This document shows positions 35,695 to 45,612 of a stretch of 64,000 bases of DNA, piece after piece (position 1 is the stretch's first letter; each line of letters opens with the position of its first letter). Source of the DNA: Mycobacteroides immunogenum (lineage in GTDB: Bacteria; Actinomycetota; Actinomycetes; Mycobacteriales; Mycobacteriaceae). The notes beneath the pieces are model-generated. The model was not told the origin of the DNA. It ran no database searches and worked only from the letters and a program-made list of their open reading frames with translations. Made by a program: the position numbers and the translations under genes. Location: the NCBI RefSeq assembly GCF_001605725.1, contig NZ_CP011530.1, positions 5,208,001 through 5,272,000 of the forward strand, read 5' to 3'.

Positions 35695-37200
35695 ATGCAC
35701 GTTCACTCCGTACGCACCCGCCGCAGCGCCGAAGAATTCCCCCGCGACCAGCACCTCGCCTGGAAGATCGCCGAGGTCGCATCAGACCCCGTCGCCGTTC
35801 CCGCCGACACCGAGGCGATGGTGATCAACCGCGTCATCGACAACGCCGCCGTCAGTGCTGCCTCGGTCATCCGCCGCCCGGTCACGGTGGCGCGCCGCCA
35901 GGCTCAGGCACATGCCGCCGCACCGGGCGCCAACGTCTTCGGTATCGGTGGCGGGTACTCCGCCGAGTGGGCCGCCTGGGCCAACGGCGTTGCAGTACGT
36001 GAGCTCGACTTCCATGACACATTCCTGGCCGCCGACTACTCCCACCCCGGCGACAACATCCCCCCGCTGGTGGCTGTCGCACAGCAGCTGGGCGTCGGAG
36101 GTACCGACCTGATTCGCGGTCTGGCCACGGCCTACGAGACCCAGATCAACCTGACCCGCGGAATCTGTCTGCACGAGCACAAGATTGACCACGTCGCGCA
36201 CCTGGGTCCCTCGGTGGCCGCAGGGTTGGGCACCATGCTCAAGCTCGACACCGAGACCATCTACCAGGCCATCGGACAGGCCCTGCACCTCACCACCGCG
36301 ACCCGTCAATCCCGTAAGGGACTCATTTCCAGCTGGAAGGCCTACGCCCCGGCATGGGCCGGCAAGGTCGCGATCGAAGCCGTTGACCGGGCGATGCGTG
36401 GCGAGGGTGCACCCTCCCCGATCTGGGAAGGCGAGGACGGCGTCATCGCTTGGCTGCTCGGCGGACCCGAGAAGGTCTATGAGGTGCCGCTGCCCGGCCC
36501 CGGCGAGGAGAAGCGCGCCATCTTGGACAGCTACACCAAGGAGCATTCCGCCGAGTACCAGAGCCAGGCGCCCATCGACCTGGCCCGCAGGATGCGCGAG
36601 CGCATCGGTGATCTCTCTCAAATCGCCACCATCGTGCTGCACACCAGCCACCACACCCATGTCGTGATCGGTACCGGCTCGGGTGACCCACAGAAGTTCG
36701 ATCCCGACGCCTCGCGCGAGACACTCGATCACTCGGTGATGTACATCTTCGCCGTCGCACTGGAGGACGGCACCTGGCATCACGAGCGTTCGTATGCCCC
36801 GGAACGCGCGCACCGTCCCGAGACCATCGAGCTGTGGAACAAGATCAGCACAGTCGAAGACCCGGAGTGGACCCGTCGTTACCACTCGAGCAACCCCGAC
36901 GAGAAGGCTTTCGGCTGCAAGGCCGTTGTCACCCTCAAGAACGGCGAGGTGATCACCGACGAGTTGGCGATCGCAGACGCCCATCCGCTGGGAGCCCGCC
37001 CGTTCGCCCGTGACAACTACGTCAACAAGTTCACGGTGCTGTCCGAGGGTGTCATCGATCCGCAGGAGCAGGAGCGATTCCTCTCGGTGGCGCAGGGATT
37101 GGCCGATCTCAAGCCCGGCTCCCTCAGCGAGCTCAACCCGCTCGTGGACGCCGTTGTCCTGGACAAGGCGCCGACGACTCCGGACGGGATCTTCCGGTGA
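35695..37200 (+). CDS. prpD: 2-methylcitrate dehydratase
   Basis: 501 residues from ATG 35695 ([15 protein letters not shown]). MmgE/PrpD-family motifs include [47 protein letters not shown], and [26 protein letters not shown]. It dehydrates 2-methylcitrate in the methylcitrate cycle that detoxifies propionyl-CoA from odd-chain and sterol breakdown. GTGA overlap with prpB. Confidence 0.95.
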   Translation: MHVHSVRTRRSAEEFPRDQHLAWKIAEVASDPVAVPADTEAMVINRVIDNAAVSAASVIRRPVTVARRQAQAHAAAPGANVFGIGGGYSAEWAAWANGVAVRELDFHDTFLAADYSHPGDNIPPLVAVAQQLGVGGTDLIRGLATAYETQINLTRGICLHEHKIDHVAHLGPSVAAGLGTMLKLDTETIYQAIGQALHLTTATRQSRKGLISSWKAYAPAWAGKVAIEAVDRAMRGEGAPSPIWEGEDGVIAWLLGGPEKVYEVPLPGPGEEKRAILDSYTKEHSAEYQSQAPIDLARRMRERIGDLSQIATIVLHTSHHTHVVIGTGSGDPQKFDPDASRETLDHSVMYIFAVALEDGTWHHERSYAPERAHRPETIELWNKISTVEDPEWTRRYHSSNPDEKAFGCKAVVTLKNGEVITDELAIADAHPLGARPFARDNYVNKFTVLSEGVIDPQEQERFLSVAQGLADLKPGSLSELNPLVDAVVLDKAPTTPDGIFR

Positions 37201-38111
37201 GCTCACTTCTTGCCTCCGCTACGGACGCGGCCACCAAGCGGGCCGCGTTCCGCGCGGGCTTGTCTTCCGGTGAGCTACTTCGATTTCCGGGCGCGTTCTC
37301 GCCATTGGTGGCCAAGCTGATTCAAGAGATCGGCTTCGAAGGCATCTACGTCTCGGGCGCCGTACTGTCCGCAGACTTGGGACTCCCCGATATTGGTCTG
37401 ACCACGCTCACCGAGGTGTCAGCCCGCGGCCGTCAAATCGCCGCAGTAAGTGACCTGCCCACCCTTATCGACGCCGACACCGGCTTCGGCGAGCCGATGA
37501 GTGCGGCGCGGACAGTGACCGTCCTCGAAGACGCGGGACTCTCCGGCTGCCACTTCGAAGATCAGGTGAACCCGAAGCGTTGCGGGCACCTTGACGGTAA
37601 GGCCGTCGTGGAGACCGCCGAGATGGTTCGGCGGTTACGTGCGGCGGTTTCGGCCCGGCGCGACCCCAATTTCGTGATCTGCGCCCGCACCGATGCGGCG
37701 GGCATCGAGGGGTTGCCCGCGGCCATAGACCGGGCCAAGGCCTATGCCGACGCGGGCGCAGATCTCATCTTCACCGAGGCACTCAGCAATATCGGTGAGT
37801 TCGAGAAATTCCGTGCCGCAGTAGATATTCCGCTGCTGGCCAACATGACGGAGTTCGGAAAGTCCGACCTTGTGACGGCCAGCCAGCTCCGTGAGGTCGG
37901 ATACAACGTCGTCATCTACCCGGTGACGACCCTGCGCCTGGCGATGTTCGCGGTCGAGCAGGGCCTACGTGAAATCGATTCGGCCGGAACACAGTCGGGG
38001 CTACTGGACCAGATGCAGCACCGCAGCCGTCTCTATGAGCTGCTCCGTTATTCCGAATACAACCAGTTCGACACCGAGATCTTCAACTTCAGTCTCAATG
38101 GAGGTCAATGA
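37197..38111 (+). CDS. prpB: Methylisocitrate lyase
   Basis: 304 residues. The isocitrate-lyase-superfamily catalytic Cys129 is in [10 protein letters not shown], with metal-site IDADTGFGE and EDQVNPKRC. Full length for PrpB. It cleaves 2-methylisocitrate to pyruvate and succinate. Many mycobacteria use isocitrate lyase for this step; here a dedicated gene is in the operon. It starts GTG inside the prpD stop and overlaps prpC by ATGA. Confidence 0.95.
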   Translation: MSSLLASATDAATKRAAFRAGLSSGELLRFPGAFSPLVAKLIQEIGFEGIYVSGAVLSADLGLPDIGLTTLTEVSARGRQIAAVSDLPTLIDADTGFGEPMSAARTVTVLEDAGLSGCHFEDQVNPKRCGHLDGKAVVETAEMVRRLRAAVSARRDPNFVICARTDAAGIEGLPAAIDRAKAYADAGADLIFTEALSNIGEFEKFRAAVDIPLLANMTEFGKSDLVTASQLREVGYNVVIYPVTTLRLAMFAVEQGLREIDSAGTQSGLLDQMQHRSRLYELLRYSEYNQFDTEIFNFSLNGGQ

Positions 38112-39232
38112 TGACTACCGCAACACCGACCATTCACAAGGGTCTTGCCGGCGTAGTGGTGGACACCACCGCGATTTCCAAGGTCGTCCCCGAGACAAAC
38201 TCGCTGACCTACCGGGGATATCCGGTGCAGGAGCTCGCCGCCAACTGCAGCTTCGAACAGGTCGCCTACCTCCTGTGGCACGGCGAGCTCCCCAGCGAGG
38301 GCGAGCTTGCGCTCTTCAACCAGCGCGAGCGCGCCCAGCGTCGCCTGGACAGGTCCCTGATGGCGCTGCTGGCCAAATTGCCGGAAACCTGCCACCCCAT
38401 GGATGTGGTGCGTACCGCCATCAGCTTCCTGGGTGCCGAAGATCCCTCCGAGGATGACAGCTCACCGGATGCCAACTACGCCAAGTCGCTTCGCATGTTC
38501 GCGGTGCTGCCGACGATCGTCGCAGCCGATATGCGCCGCCGGCGCGGGCTGGATCCCATTCAGCCGCACAGCCACCTGGGCTACTCGGCGAACTTCCTAC
38601 GGATGTGCTTCGGCGAGGTTCCCGATCCGGTCATCGTCAAGGCATTCGAGCAGTCGATGGTCCTGTACGCCGAGCACAGCTTCAACGCTTCCACGTTCGC
38701 CGCACGGGTAGTCACCTCGACGCAGTCGGATATCTACAGTGCGGTCACCGCTGCCATCGGCGCCCTCAAGGGCTCCTTGCACGGCGGCGCGAACGAGGCC
38801 GTGATGCACGACATGATCGAGATCGGCGACGCGTCCAAGGCCGCGGAGTGGCTGCACGGCAAGCGGGCTCGCAAAGAGAAGATCATGGGATTCGGGCATC
38901 GGGTGTACAAGAACGGCGACTCCAGGGTGCCGACAATGCGTGCCGCACTCGGCGATGTCGCCCGGGTTCGCGACGGTCGCCAGTGGCTGGAGATCTACAA
39001 GGTTCTCGAGGCCGAGATGAATGCGGCCACCGGCATCAAGCCCAACCTGGACTTTCCCACCGGTCCGGCCTACTACCTCATGGGCTTCGATATCCCCAGT
39101 TTCACACCGATTTTCGTGATGAGCCGGATAACGGGGTGGACCGCTCACATCATGGAACAGTCCGCGGCGAACGCCCTGATTCGTCCGCTGAGCGACTACT
39201 CCGGCAAGCCCCAGCGCTCACTGGCTTCCTAG
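38108..39232 (+). CDS. prpC: 2-methylcitrate synthase
   Basis: 374 residues of the citrate-synthase family, short form. Catalytic His-containing stretches: LHGGANEAVM and GFGHRVYKNGDSR; the C-terminal MSRITGWTAHIMEQ is typical of bacterial 2-methylcitrate/citrate synthases. It condenses propionyl-CoA with oxaloacetate. Third gene of prpDBC; its stop lies ten bases before a strong hairpin. Confidence 0.95.
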   Translation: MMTTATPTIHKGLAGVVVDTTAISKVVPETNSLTYRGYPVQELAANCSFEQVAYLLWHGELPSEGELALFNQRERAQRRLDRSLMALLAKLPETCHPMDVVRTAISFLGAEDPSEDDSSPDANYAKSLRMFAVLPTIVAADMRRRRGLDPIQPHSHLGYSANFLRMCFGEVPDPVIVKAFEQSMVLYAEHSFNASTFAARVVTSTQSDIYSAVTAAIGALKGSLHGGANEAVMHDMIEIGDASKAAEWLHGKRARKEKIMGFGHRVYKNGDSRVPTMRAALGDVARVRDGRQWLEIYKVLEAEMNAATGIKPNLDFPTGPAYYLMGFDIPSFTPIFVMSRITGWTAHIMEQSAANALIRPLSDYSGKPQRSLAS

Positions 39233-39241
39233 CTCAACCCC

Positions 39242-39299
39242 GCGAGTGTGCGGTTTGTGTCGATAACTCACTGATTTTCGGCACAAACCGCACACTCGC
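39242..39299. terminator. Long hairpin after prpC (18-bp perfect arms)
   Basis: Arms at 39242-39259 and 39282-39299 are perfectly complementary over 18 bases (GCGAGTGTGCGGTTTGTG and its complement). The stem continues inward with one wobble then three pairs, closing a loop of about 14. No poly-T tail. It lies between convergent genes, and the stop codon of the minus-strand gene (39268) is inside the loop. A dispersed palindromic repeat is an alternative identity. Confidence 0.7.
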
Positions 39300-39840
39300 C
39301 ATAGTCGGGATGAGCCCCGATGTCGCCATCGGTTCGCTCTGCCACTGACATAACGCGCAGTCCCACCACGCACCCCGCGTTGACACGACGACCGGGTTCT
39401 GCCCGACACGATTCTTTCGGCCACCGCGTCGCAAGTTCGACAGGCCTGTACTGGAATGACGACTGCCGCCAGCGCACGCAGCCGGACTCTAGGAACGTCA
39501 CCACCGACACGTCGTACAGCTCCTCTACGACACCGGCCAGACGAGGCCAGCTCTTACTCTCATGCCATGTGGCCCTGAGGGTTACCAGCCTCTGAGAAGG
39601 ATCGCCAAGCGCGTGATCCCAGCCCGCGCAACCGTGGGGAAATCTGATGATCTCTCGATCTTTATCCCAGTTGACGGCGGAAGCCGCCGCCAGTAAGAAG
39701 CCGTACTGATCAGGAGCGGCTTGTACCTGCCAGTCGACGGACTGGCCTATTTCAGGAGTCCTGCCGCAGCACTGATACTCCCATTGTGAGATACCAAGAT
39801 AGACAAGAGATTCGTTCCGAATGGGAACTCTGTTGATCAC
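39268..39840 (-). CDS. DUF6578-like protein
   Basis: 190 residues. The N-terminal VYLGISQWEYQCCGRTPEIGQSVDWQV (Trp, paired Cys, Gly-x-x-Val-x-Trp) matches the pattern of actinobacterial DUF6578 proteins; IRFPHGCAGWDH and ALGDPSQRLVTLRATWHE follow. Start GTG 39840 directly follows an in-frame TAA and has no clear ribosome site, so the true start may differ. The last ten codons are read through the right arm of the hairpin, giving a GECAVCAENQ tail that is probably accidental. Function unknown. Confidence 0.6.
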   Translation of the reverse strand: MINRVPIRNESLVYLGISQWEYQCCGRTPEIGQSVDWQVQAAPDQYGFLLAAASAVNWDKDREIIRFPHGCAGWDHALGDPSQRLVTLRATWHESKSWPRLAGVVEELYDVSVVTFLESGCVRWRQSSFQYRPVELATRWPKESCRAEPGRRVNAGCVVGLRVMSVAERTDGDIGAHPDYGECAVCAENQ

Positions 39841-39937
39841 TTAACGCACCGGGTGCTAGACGGACGGAGCGCGACGGCTCCGGACCCGGTGTACCGAGCC
39901 AAAGGTTAGCCAGCATCACGCCCCGCGTCAACACCCT

Positions 39938-40468
39938 TCACTCGGGCCGCCGCAACAGCCCACCCACCCACCAGTCGGCGGGCTCGTCTCGACGATAGGA
40001 ACGTCGGCGCAGCAGCCCCTCCATCTCGAACCCGACCGCCTCTGCCACCGCACGCGAGCCATCGTTGCCGACGACCGCCCACCATTCGATGCGATGGGCA
40101 CTCAGTTCATCAAATCCCCACTGGCATAATCTTCTCACTGCTTCCGCTGCCAGCCCCTTTCGGCGATGCCGCGGCGCGGACCAGTATCCAACCTCCAGCA
40201 CGCCGAGGGAGATCGACTTCAGCGCACAGGTACCGGCCAGTTCGCCCGTGTCCGCTAGGAAGAATCCAAAACCATATCGGGAGCCGTCGACCCACTCCTG
40301 CGCGGATGTTGCGATGAAGTTGCCGGCAGCCTCGGCGGTGTACGGCACCGGCAGCGGTAGGTAGTGCAGGATCTCCCGATCGTTGCATGCGTTCACAATG
40401 GCCGTCTCGTCGTCGCCGGTGACGGCCCGCAACACCAGCCGGTCCGTCTGCAGTTCAACGGGTTCCAT
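39938..40468 (-). CDS. GNAT acetyltransferase (RimJ/RimL type)
   Basis: About 176 residues from ATG 40468 (MEPVELQTDRLVLRAV); ATG 40489 adds seven residues and neither has a convincing ribosome site. Acetyl-CoA site: RHRRKGLAAEAVRRLCQWGFDEL. Typical RimJ/L beginning LQTDRLVLR and ending ALGF-like AEAVGFEMEGLLRR. Target unknown. It follows the DUF6578 gene on the same strand by about 100 bases upstream. Confidence 0.88.
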   Translation of the reverse strand: MEPVELQTDRLVLRAVTGDDETAIVNACNDREILHYLPLPVPYTAEAAGNFIATSAQEWVDGSRYGFGFFLADTGELAGTCALKSISLGVLEVGYWSAPRHRRKGLAAEAVRRLCQWGFDELSAHRIEWWAVVGNDGSRAVAEAVGFEMEGLLRRRSYRRDEPADWWVGGLLRRPE

Positions 40469-40534
40469 CCGACCAGTGTCGAGCGGCATCGCAGCAGAGT
40501 CAACGGAATTCCCCGTGGCGCCCGCCCATCAGCG

Positions 40535-41377
40535 TCACAGACTCAGATACTCAGCGGTTCCCACGATGCTTTCACGATCGGCGAAGGACACCATGTTGTC
40601 GGCGAACGTCACACTGTTGCCATCACGACGAATGGCCTGGAGAACCCGCTGACAGCCGGTGATTGCCGCACGCTGCAAGTCCGAAGGGATGATGACCAGA
40701 CGGTAACCAAGACTCCGGAGCTCGTCGGTGGGGACGATGGGAGTCTTCCCGCTGTGAAACATGTTGATCAGCTTGGGCTGGGGAATTTCGCGCGCGATAA
40801 TCCGGATCTGCTCAACCGATTCCGGCGCCTCAACAAAGATCACATCGGCCCCGGCGGATAAGTACGCGTGTGACCGGTCCAGGGCCGCGTCGAGCCCTTC
40901 GGTGGCGATGGCGTCTGTCCTTGCTATGAGGACGAAGTCGGGGTCCCGCTGAGCCTCCTTGACGACACTAATCTTGTGCACCATTTCGTCCGTCGATACC
41001 AAACTCTTGTCGTCAAGGTGACCACAGCGCTTAGGAAACGACTGATCTTCGATGTGCATGCCCGCAACGCCCAGCCGCTCGAATACCTGAACGGTGCGAC
41101 GTGCGTTGGCGGCGTTGCCGAATCCCGTGTCCGCGTCGGCGATGATGGGAGCGTTTGTCACCGCCACCATCTGTTCCAGCCGTGAACAAACTTCGGTGAA
41201 GCTCAGCAGGCCGATGTCAGGAAGGCCGGCGCTACGCGCAATGGCACCACCACTGGCGTAGATCAGATCGAACCCGGCCTCTTCGACCAGTCGGGCTGTC
41301 AGTCCGTCGAATGCCCCTGGTGCGACATGGATTCCGTCTCCCTCCACCAGCTTGCGAAGACGTGTAGTGCGACTCAT
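40535..41377 (-). CDS. Isocitrate lyase/PEP mutase superfamily protein
   Basis: 280 residues. Catalytic Cys118 in [12 protein letters not shown] and the metal site IADADTGFGNAANARRT mark a lyase of the PrpB/oxaloacetase-like branch. It differs clearly from prpB 3 kb away, so it is not a recent copy. Probable C-C lyase on a 2,3-disubstituted malate-type substrate. Divergent from a GntR regulator, with operator-like sequence between them. Confidence 0.9.
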   Translation of the reverse strand: MSRTTRLRKLVEGDGIHVAPGAFDGLTARLVEEAGFDLIYASGGAIARSAGLPDIGLLSFTEVCSRLEQMVAVTNAPIIADADTGFGNAANARRTVQVFERLGVAGMHIEDQSFPKRCGHLDDKSLVSTDEMVHKISVVKEAQRDPDFVLIARTDAIATEGLDAALDRSHAYLSAGADVIFVEAPESVEQIRIIAREIPQPKLINMFHSGKTPIVPTDELRSLGYRLVIIPSDLQRAAITGCQRVLQAIRRDGNSVTFADNMVSFADRESIVGTAEYLSL

Positions 41378-41417
41378 CCGGCCCCCTCTCTCAGTATGAA
41401 CTCCCGCGATCTACAAA

Positions 41418-41445
41418 TTGTATACAGCGTGTATGCAGTTAGTAC
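41418..41445. promoter_or_regulatory. Candidate GntR operator in the lyase/GntR divergent gap
   Basis: TTGTATACA at 41418-41426 contains the perfect palindrome GTATAC; GTATGC at 41431-41436 and GTAC at 41442-41445 follow. FadR/FCD-type GntR regulators often bind T-x-GT-N3-AC-x-A sites, which this fits loosely. AT-rich gap of about 85 bases shared by both starts. Confidence 0.45.
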
Positions 41446-41463
41446 AACGCTGTGCATGCAAAG

Positions 41464-42183
41464 ATGCACGGGAGCGCAGGAAGTCAGGTGGAAGTGGTGC
41501 CAGCCGAACAGAGCCAGGTTGATCGGGCCTACGAGCAGCTGTCGGAGGAGATCATCCGGGGCGAGCTGGTCGGCGGCGTTCATCTCAGTGAGGTCGCACT
41601 CGCCGAGCGCCTCGGCGTATCGCGGACACCCCTGCGACAGGCGATCCAGCGCCTGACATTGGAAGGTTTGGTCAAGACGACCCCGGGTAGGGGCGCATTC
41701 GTCAGCGAGCTGACACTGAGCGAGATCGCCAACCTATTTCAAGTGCGCGAAGCCCTGGAGACGTATATCGCACGATTGCACGCCCGAGCCGGTGACCGCA
41801 GCGAATTTGAGGGGCTCCGTGCCGATTTCGAAGCACAACAAACGATCCTGAGAACGGCCCGCAGGATCGAGGACCACATCGACGACTGCTACGCACTGGT
41901 GGCGCGGATGGACGCGGCGCTTTACGACGGGATCGTCAACCCGTACCTCGACGAAGCCGCCCGAGCCATGCGACGGAATCTCCGACGTATTCGCCAGATA
42001 GCACGACGCACACCGGTCCGCATGGCGGCGACCATCGAAGAACATCTGGCCATCTGCCAGGCGATCCATGCGGGTGACGAAGACCAGGCCGCCAAAGCCA
42101 CCGCCGCACATATCAACAACAGCTTTCACAACATCCTGGGCGTCATCGCGGCGGATGCCGGCATACCCGGCACACCGCGCTGA
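41464..42183 (+). CDS. GntR-family regulator (FCD domain)
   Basis: About 239 residues from ATG 41464; GTG 41452 and GTG 41488 (with AGGAAG 5 bases before it) are alternatives. The winged helix is VHLSEVALAERLGVSRTPLRQAIQRLTLEGLVKTTPGRGAFV. The FCD ligand domain follows, with the metal-binding type His/Asp pattern (ARMDAALYDGIVN; TIEEHLAICQAI). Likely an autoregulated repressor controlling the divergent lyase gene. Confidence 0.88.
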   Translation: MHGSAGSQVEVVPAEQSQVDRAYEQLSEEIIRGELVGGVHLSEVALAERLGVSRTPLRQAIQRLTLEGLVKTTPGRGAFVSELTLSEIANLFQVREALETYIARLHARAGDRSEFEGLRADFEAQQTILRTARRIEDHIDDCYALVARMDAALYDGIVNPYLDEAARAMRRNLRRIRQIARRTPVRMAATIEEHLAICQAIHAGDEDQAAKATAAHINNSFHNILGVIAADAGIPGTPR

Positions 42184-42194
42184 CGGCGATCGTC

Positions 42195-43094
42195 TCAATC
42201 CGTCCCGCGTGCGGGCGACCAGTACCCGAGCATCTCCGCGAAAGTCTCGAAAGCAGGCCTGGCAAGGCCATACGGTGCCTCGAAATGCACGCTCAGCGGG
42301 AAGCCCAGATCGGCGACGCCATCGATGACCCGCTTATAGAGGTCGACGAGCTGCGGCCGCCTGGCCTCGGGCTCGCAGGCCGCCAATCTCTTGACGAAAT
42401 CCTGCTCACGGGCGACTGCTTCGTTACCGGGATCCTGAATCAGCCAATCGATGAGACCGACCTTGGACTCCAGCTTCGGAACGAAGCCAAAGGAGAGTAG
42501 AACCTCCGGCCGGTGATCGCTCGCGCGCGCGAACTCTTGCAAAAAGCCCACCACCGCATCCGAATACAGCAGCTGCGTCATGGCGAAGGTCGCGCCCTTG
42601 TCACACTTGAACGAAAAACGCCCCTGCTCCTCGGCCCGAGTGGGGATAAGGATCACTCCCCTGTTCGTGACGATGTCGTCGAACTTAGAGAGCGCATCGG
42701 TCGGCGGGATGCCGGCGCCGTCACCATCGGCCATGGTGCGCGGCACACCGACGAAGATCACGCCGTCCATGCCGGCACCGGTCAGATCCGTCAGCCGGCC
42801 GCGCAGCGATGTCTCATCCGAGAACGACGTGACTTGTGTGCACAGCCCGCGCATCGCGGGCAGTTCCGCACGGATGATCGACCAATAGTCGACAACATCC
42901 AGTTTCGGCTTCATCTCCAGCGGCCGATCGCTGTCCTCAGCAATCATCGAGGGAATCATCACGTGATCGATGCGCTCATCAATACCGAATTCCGCGGAGA
43001 ACTGGCGCAGCTTGTGCAGCTCTTCCGCCGCCTTCTCGTGGCCGCCCTCGACGTTGGGAGGCACCAGCTCCAACGCAACGGTATTCATGGACAC
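42195..43094 (-). CDS. Methylenetetrahydrofolate reductase-like protein (Rv2172c family)
   Basis: 299 residues from GTG 43094, six bases after GGAGG; ATG 43088 is an alternative. From memory it closely matches M. tuberculosis Rv2172c, reported as a non-canonical MTHFR: LELVPPNVEGG, RGLCTQVTSFSDE, DGVIFVGVPRTM, and LLSFGFVPKLESKVGLIDWLIQDPGNEAV. It would supply 5-methyl-THF for methionine synthase, and metE lies 100 bases upstream on the same strand. A terminator and its own palindromic promoter separate them. Confidence 0.85.
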   Translation of the reverse strand: MSMNTVALELVPPNVEGGHEKAAEELHKLRQFSAEFGIDERIDHVMIPSMIAEDSDRPLEMKPKLDVVDYWSIIRAELPAMRGLCTQVTSFSDETSLRGRLTDLTGAGMDGVIFVGVPRTMADGDGAGIPPTDALSKFDDIVTNRGVILIPTRAEEQGRFSFKCDKGATFAMTQLLYSDAVVGFLQEFARASDHRPEVLLSFGFVPKLESKVGLIDWLIQDPGNEAVAREQDFVKRLAACEPEARRPQLVDLYKRVIDGVADLGFPLSVHFEAPYGLARPAFETFAEMLGYWSPARGTD

Positions 43095-43106
43095 CAAGGA
43101 CCTCCG

Positions 43107-43134
43107 ATTAGTCTCGCTAATGGTTTATACACCA
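43107..43134. promoter_or_regulatory. Two abutting palindromes upstream of the MTHFR-like gene
   Basis: ATTAG-TCTCG-CTAAT at 43107-43121 and TGGT-TTATAC-ACCA at 43121-43134 abut in the short gap before the MTHFR-like start, 13 to 40 bases upstream. The position suits a repressor blocking a promoter. Regulator unknown. Confidence 0.45.
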
Positions 43135-43144
43135 ATTAGATTCA

Positions 43145-43183
43145 CGCGTGAGCAGTCCCCCGCGAAGGGGGACTGCTCACGCG
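43145..43183 (-). terminator. metE terminator hairpin
   Basis: Arms CGCGTGAGCAGTCCCCC (43145-43161) and its complement (43167-43183) pair over 17 bases around a 5-base loop. It starts 12 bases after the metE stop on the minus strand. Strong GC stem, no T-run. Confidence 0.75.
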
Positions 43184-43194
43184 CTCATCAGGAA

Positions 43195-45465
43195 CTAGGC
43201 GCCCGCACGTACCGCAGCGGCCGCGGCGACCAGGTTGGACAGCGATGAGGTGACCTCATCGACCTTCCGGGTCTTCAGGCCACAGTCCGGATTGACCCAA
43301 AGACGCTGAGCGGGAACGGCCTTCAGTGCTTCACGCAGAGATGTCGCCATCTCTTCGGTCGATGGCACGCGAGGCGAATGAATGTCATAGACACCCGGGC
43401 CCACGCTGTTGGAGAACCCGATCGCGTTGAGATCATCGAGCACCTCCATATGCGAACGCGCCGCCTCGATAGAAGTGACATCGGCGTCCAGATCGGCGAT
43501 CGCACCGATTACTTCACCGAATTCCGAGTAGCACAGGTGCGTGTGGATCTGCGTCGCATCCGATACGCCGGAGGTAGACAGCCGGAACGCGCCGACGGCC
43601 CAATCCAGGTATGCCTGCTTCTCGGAATCACGCAGCGGCAACAACTCGCGCAGTGCGGGCTCGTCCACCTGGATGATGGCGATGCCGGCGTCCTGCAAGT
43701 CCACCGTCTCGTCCCTGATCGCCAGGGCGATCTGATTTGCGGTGTCGCCCAACGGCTGATCATCCCGCACGAACGACCAGGCAAGAATCGTCACCGGTCC
43801 GGTCAGCATGCCCTTGACGTGCTTCTGGGTCAGCGACTGGGCGTAGGTGGCCCACTCGACGGTCATCGGCTGCTGGCGCGCCACATCGCCGTACAGGATC
43901 GGCGGACGCACGCAGCGGCTGCCGTAGGACTGCACCCAGCCGTTCTGGGTGGCGAAGAAGCCATCCAGCTGCTCGGCGAAGTACTGCACCATGTCGTTGC
44001 GCTCGGGCTCACCGTGCACCAGCACGTCCAGTCCCAGCTTCTCTTGCAGCGCAATGACATCGGCCACCTCGGCACGCATCTGCCGCACGTACTCCGCGTC
44101 GTCGATCTCACCCTTGGTCAAGGCCTGACGAGCCTTACGGATCTCGACGGTCTGCGGGAACGATCCGATGGTTGTCGTGGGTAGCTCGGGCAGGTTCAGC
44201 CGCTCGTCCTGGCTGCGACGGCGTTCGGCAGCATCACCACGCGAAACACCCGCCGCCAGAATCGAATCCAACCGGGTACGAATCTGGCCATTGTTCAGAC
44301 GCGGGTCGGTCTTGCGTGACTCGACGGCCGCGTTCGACGCGGCGATCTCATCGGCTACCGCCTCGCGGCCTTCGCTCAGCGCCCGCGCCAATACGACGAC
44401 TTCCTTGACCTTCTCGTCGGCGAAAGCCAGCCAGCTGCGCAGCTGGTCGTCGAGCTCGGTTTCCGGCTCCAGCGAGTACGGCACATGCAATGTCGAGCAG
44501 GACGTGGAGACAGCCACCGACTCCACACTTCCCAGCAGCGAGGCAAGCGTGCTCAACGCCGACTGCAGGTTGGTGCGCCAGATGTTGCGGCCATCGACAA
44601 CGCCTGCGACCAGGGTCTTACCGGCCAGTTCCGGCACCGATGCCACAGCGGAGGCTGACCCGTAGACCAGATCCACGGCAATCGCCTCAATCGGGGTACG
44701 CGCCAACGCGGGCAGCGCGGCGCCCAGCTCACCGAAATAGCTGGCGACCAAGATGGCGGGGCGGTCGGCGACCGTGCCCAGACGGCCGTACACCCGCTCG
44801 GCCAATTCCGGACCGTTGGGCAGGATGTCGGTGACGAGCACCGGCTCATCAATCTGGACCCAGCCGACGCCGGCTTCGGCGAGCTGCACCAGCAGCTGCT
44901 CGTACAGTGCCACCACCTCGTCGAGCCGCTCGATAGGCGCACCGGCGCCGTCGACCGACTTGCTCAGCGCGAGGAAGGTGATCGGTCCGACGACGACCGG
45001 TCGTGCCGGAATATCCAGCGCCTGAGCCTCTTTCAGTTCACCGAACAGCTTCGCCGGGTTGAGCTCGAACGTGGTGTCCGGCCCGATCTCCGGCACCAGG
45101 TAGTGGTAGTTGGTGTCGAACCACTTGGTCATCTCCAGCGGCGTCACGTCGGCGTTGCCGCGTGCGGCGGCGAAGTACCGATCGAGGTCATCAGCGATGC
45201 CCGAGACACGGGGCGGGAGCGCGCCCAACAGCACTGCGGTGTCCAGCACCTGGTCGTAGTAGGAGAAGGTGTTCACCGGGACCGAGTCGAGTCCGGCGGC
45301 CGCCAGAGCGGTCCAGTTGTCGCGCCGAAGCCCGGCGGCGACAGTCTCCAGTTCCTCGCGGCTGGTACGGCCGGCCCAGTAGCTTTCGGTAGCCCGTTTG
45401 AGCTCACGGCGCGGGCCGATGCGCGCCGAACCGAGCGTGGTTGCCTTCAATGGTTGAGTGGTCAT
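43195..45465 (-). CDS. metE: Cobalamin-independent methionine synthase
   Basis: 756 residues, full length. Zinc ligands by alignment to E. coli (from memory): His643 and Cys645 in [10 protein letters not shown], Glu667 in TSIEAARS, and Cys728 in [11 protein letters not shown]-terminal half shows the duplicated barrel ([19 protein letters not shown]). It transfers a methyl group from 5-methyl-THF-polyglutamate to homocysteine. A cobalamin riboswitch upstream represses it when B12 allows MetH to work. No metH in the window. Confidence 0.97.
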   Translation of the reverse strand: MTTQPLKATTLGSARIGPRRELKRATESYWAGRTSREELETVAAGLRRDNWTALAAAGLDSVPVNTFSYYDQVLDTAVLLGALPPRVSGIADDLDRYFAAARGNADVTPLEMTKWFDTNYHYLVPEIGPDTTFELNPAKLFGELKEAQALDIPARPVVVGPITFLALSKSVDGAGAPIERLDEVVALYEQLLVQLAEAGVGWVQIDEPVLVTDILPNGPELAERVYGRLGTVADRPAILVASYFGELGAALPALARTPIEAIAVDLVYGSASAVASVPELAGKTLVAGVVDGRNIWRTNLQSALSTLASLLGSVESVAVSTSCSTLHVPYSLEPETELDDQLRSWLAFADEKVKEVVVLARALSEGREAVADEIAASNAAVESRKTDPRLNNGQIRTRLDSILAAGVSRGDAAERRRSQDERLNLPELPTTTIGSFPQTVEIRKARQALTKGEIDDAEYVRQMRAEVADVIALQEKLGLDVLVHGEPERNDMVQYFAEQLDGFFATQNGWVQSYGSRCVRPPILYGDVARQQPMTVEWATYAQSLTQKHVKGMLTGPVTILAWSFVRDDQPLGDTANQIALAIRDETVDLQDAGIAIIQVDEPALRELLPLRDSEKQAYLDWAVGAFRLSTSGVSDATQIHTHLCYSEFGEVIGAIADLDADVTSIEAARSHMEVLDDLNAIGFSNSVGPGVYDIHSPRVPSTEEMATSLREALKAVPAQRLWVNPDCGLKTRKVDEVTSSLSNLVAAAAAVRAGA

Positions 45466-45590
45466 GCTGTCCTCTGTCTACGGCGTCGTGGCCACCGCCC
45501 AGGACAAGCAAGCCGAGCCCGAGTAACCAGCACGCAATGTGCTGGTTGAAACCGATTCGGCCATACGCCCATTCCGCGAGGCGATGATCC

Positions 45591-45611
45591 GTCGGGCGCG
45601 GCGCACCCGAC
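45591..45611 (-). promoter_or_regulatory. Hairpin in the metE leader, possible riboswitch expression platform
   Basis: GTCGGG (45591-45596) and CCCGAC (45606-45611) form a GC stem immediately 3' of the riboswitch core on the minus strand. It could be part of the switching structure. About 125 bases remain between it and metE, in which no other feature is seen. Confidence 0.35.
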
Positions 45612-45612
45612 A

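Noticed and set aside
39242..39299. CRISPR-like or IS-end interpretation of the long hairpin
   Set aside because: Only one copy is seen, there are no spacers, no transposase and no target-site duplication in the flanks.
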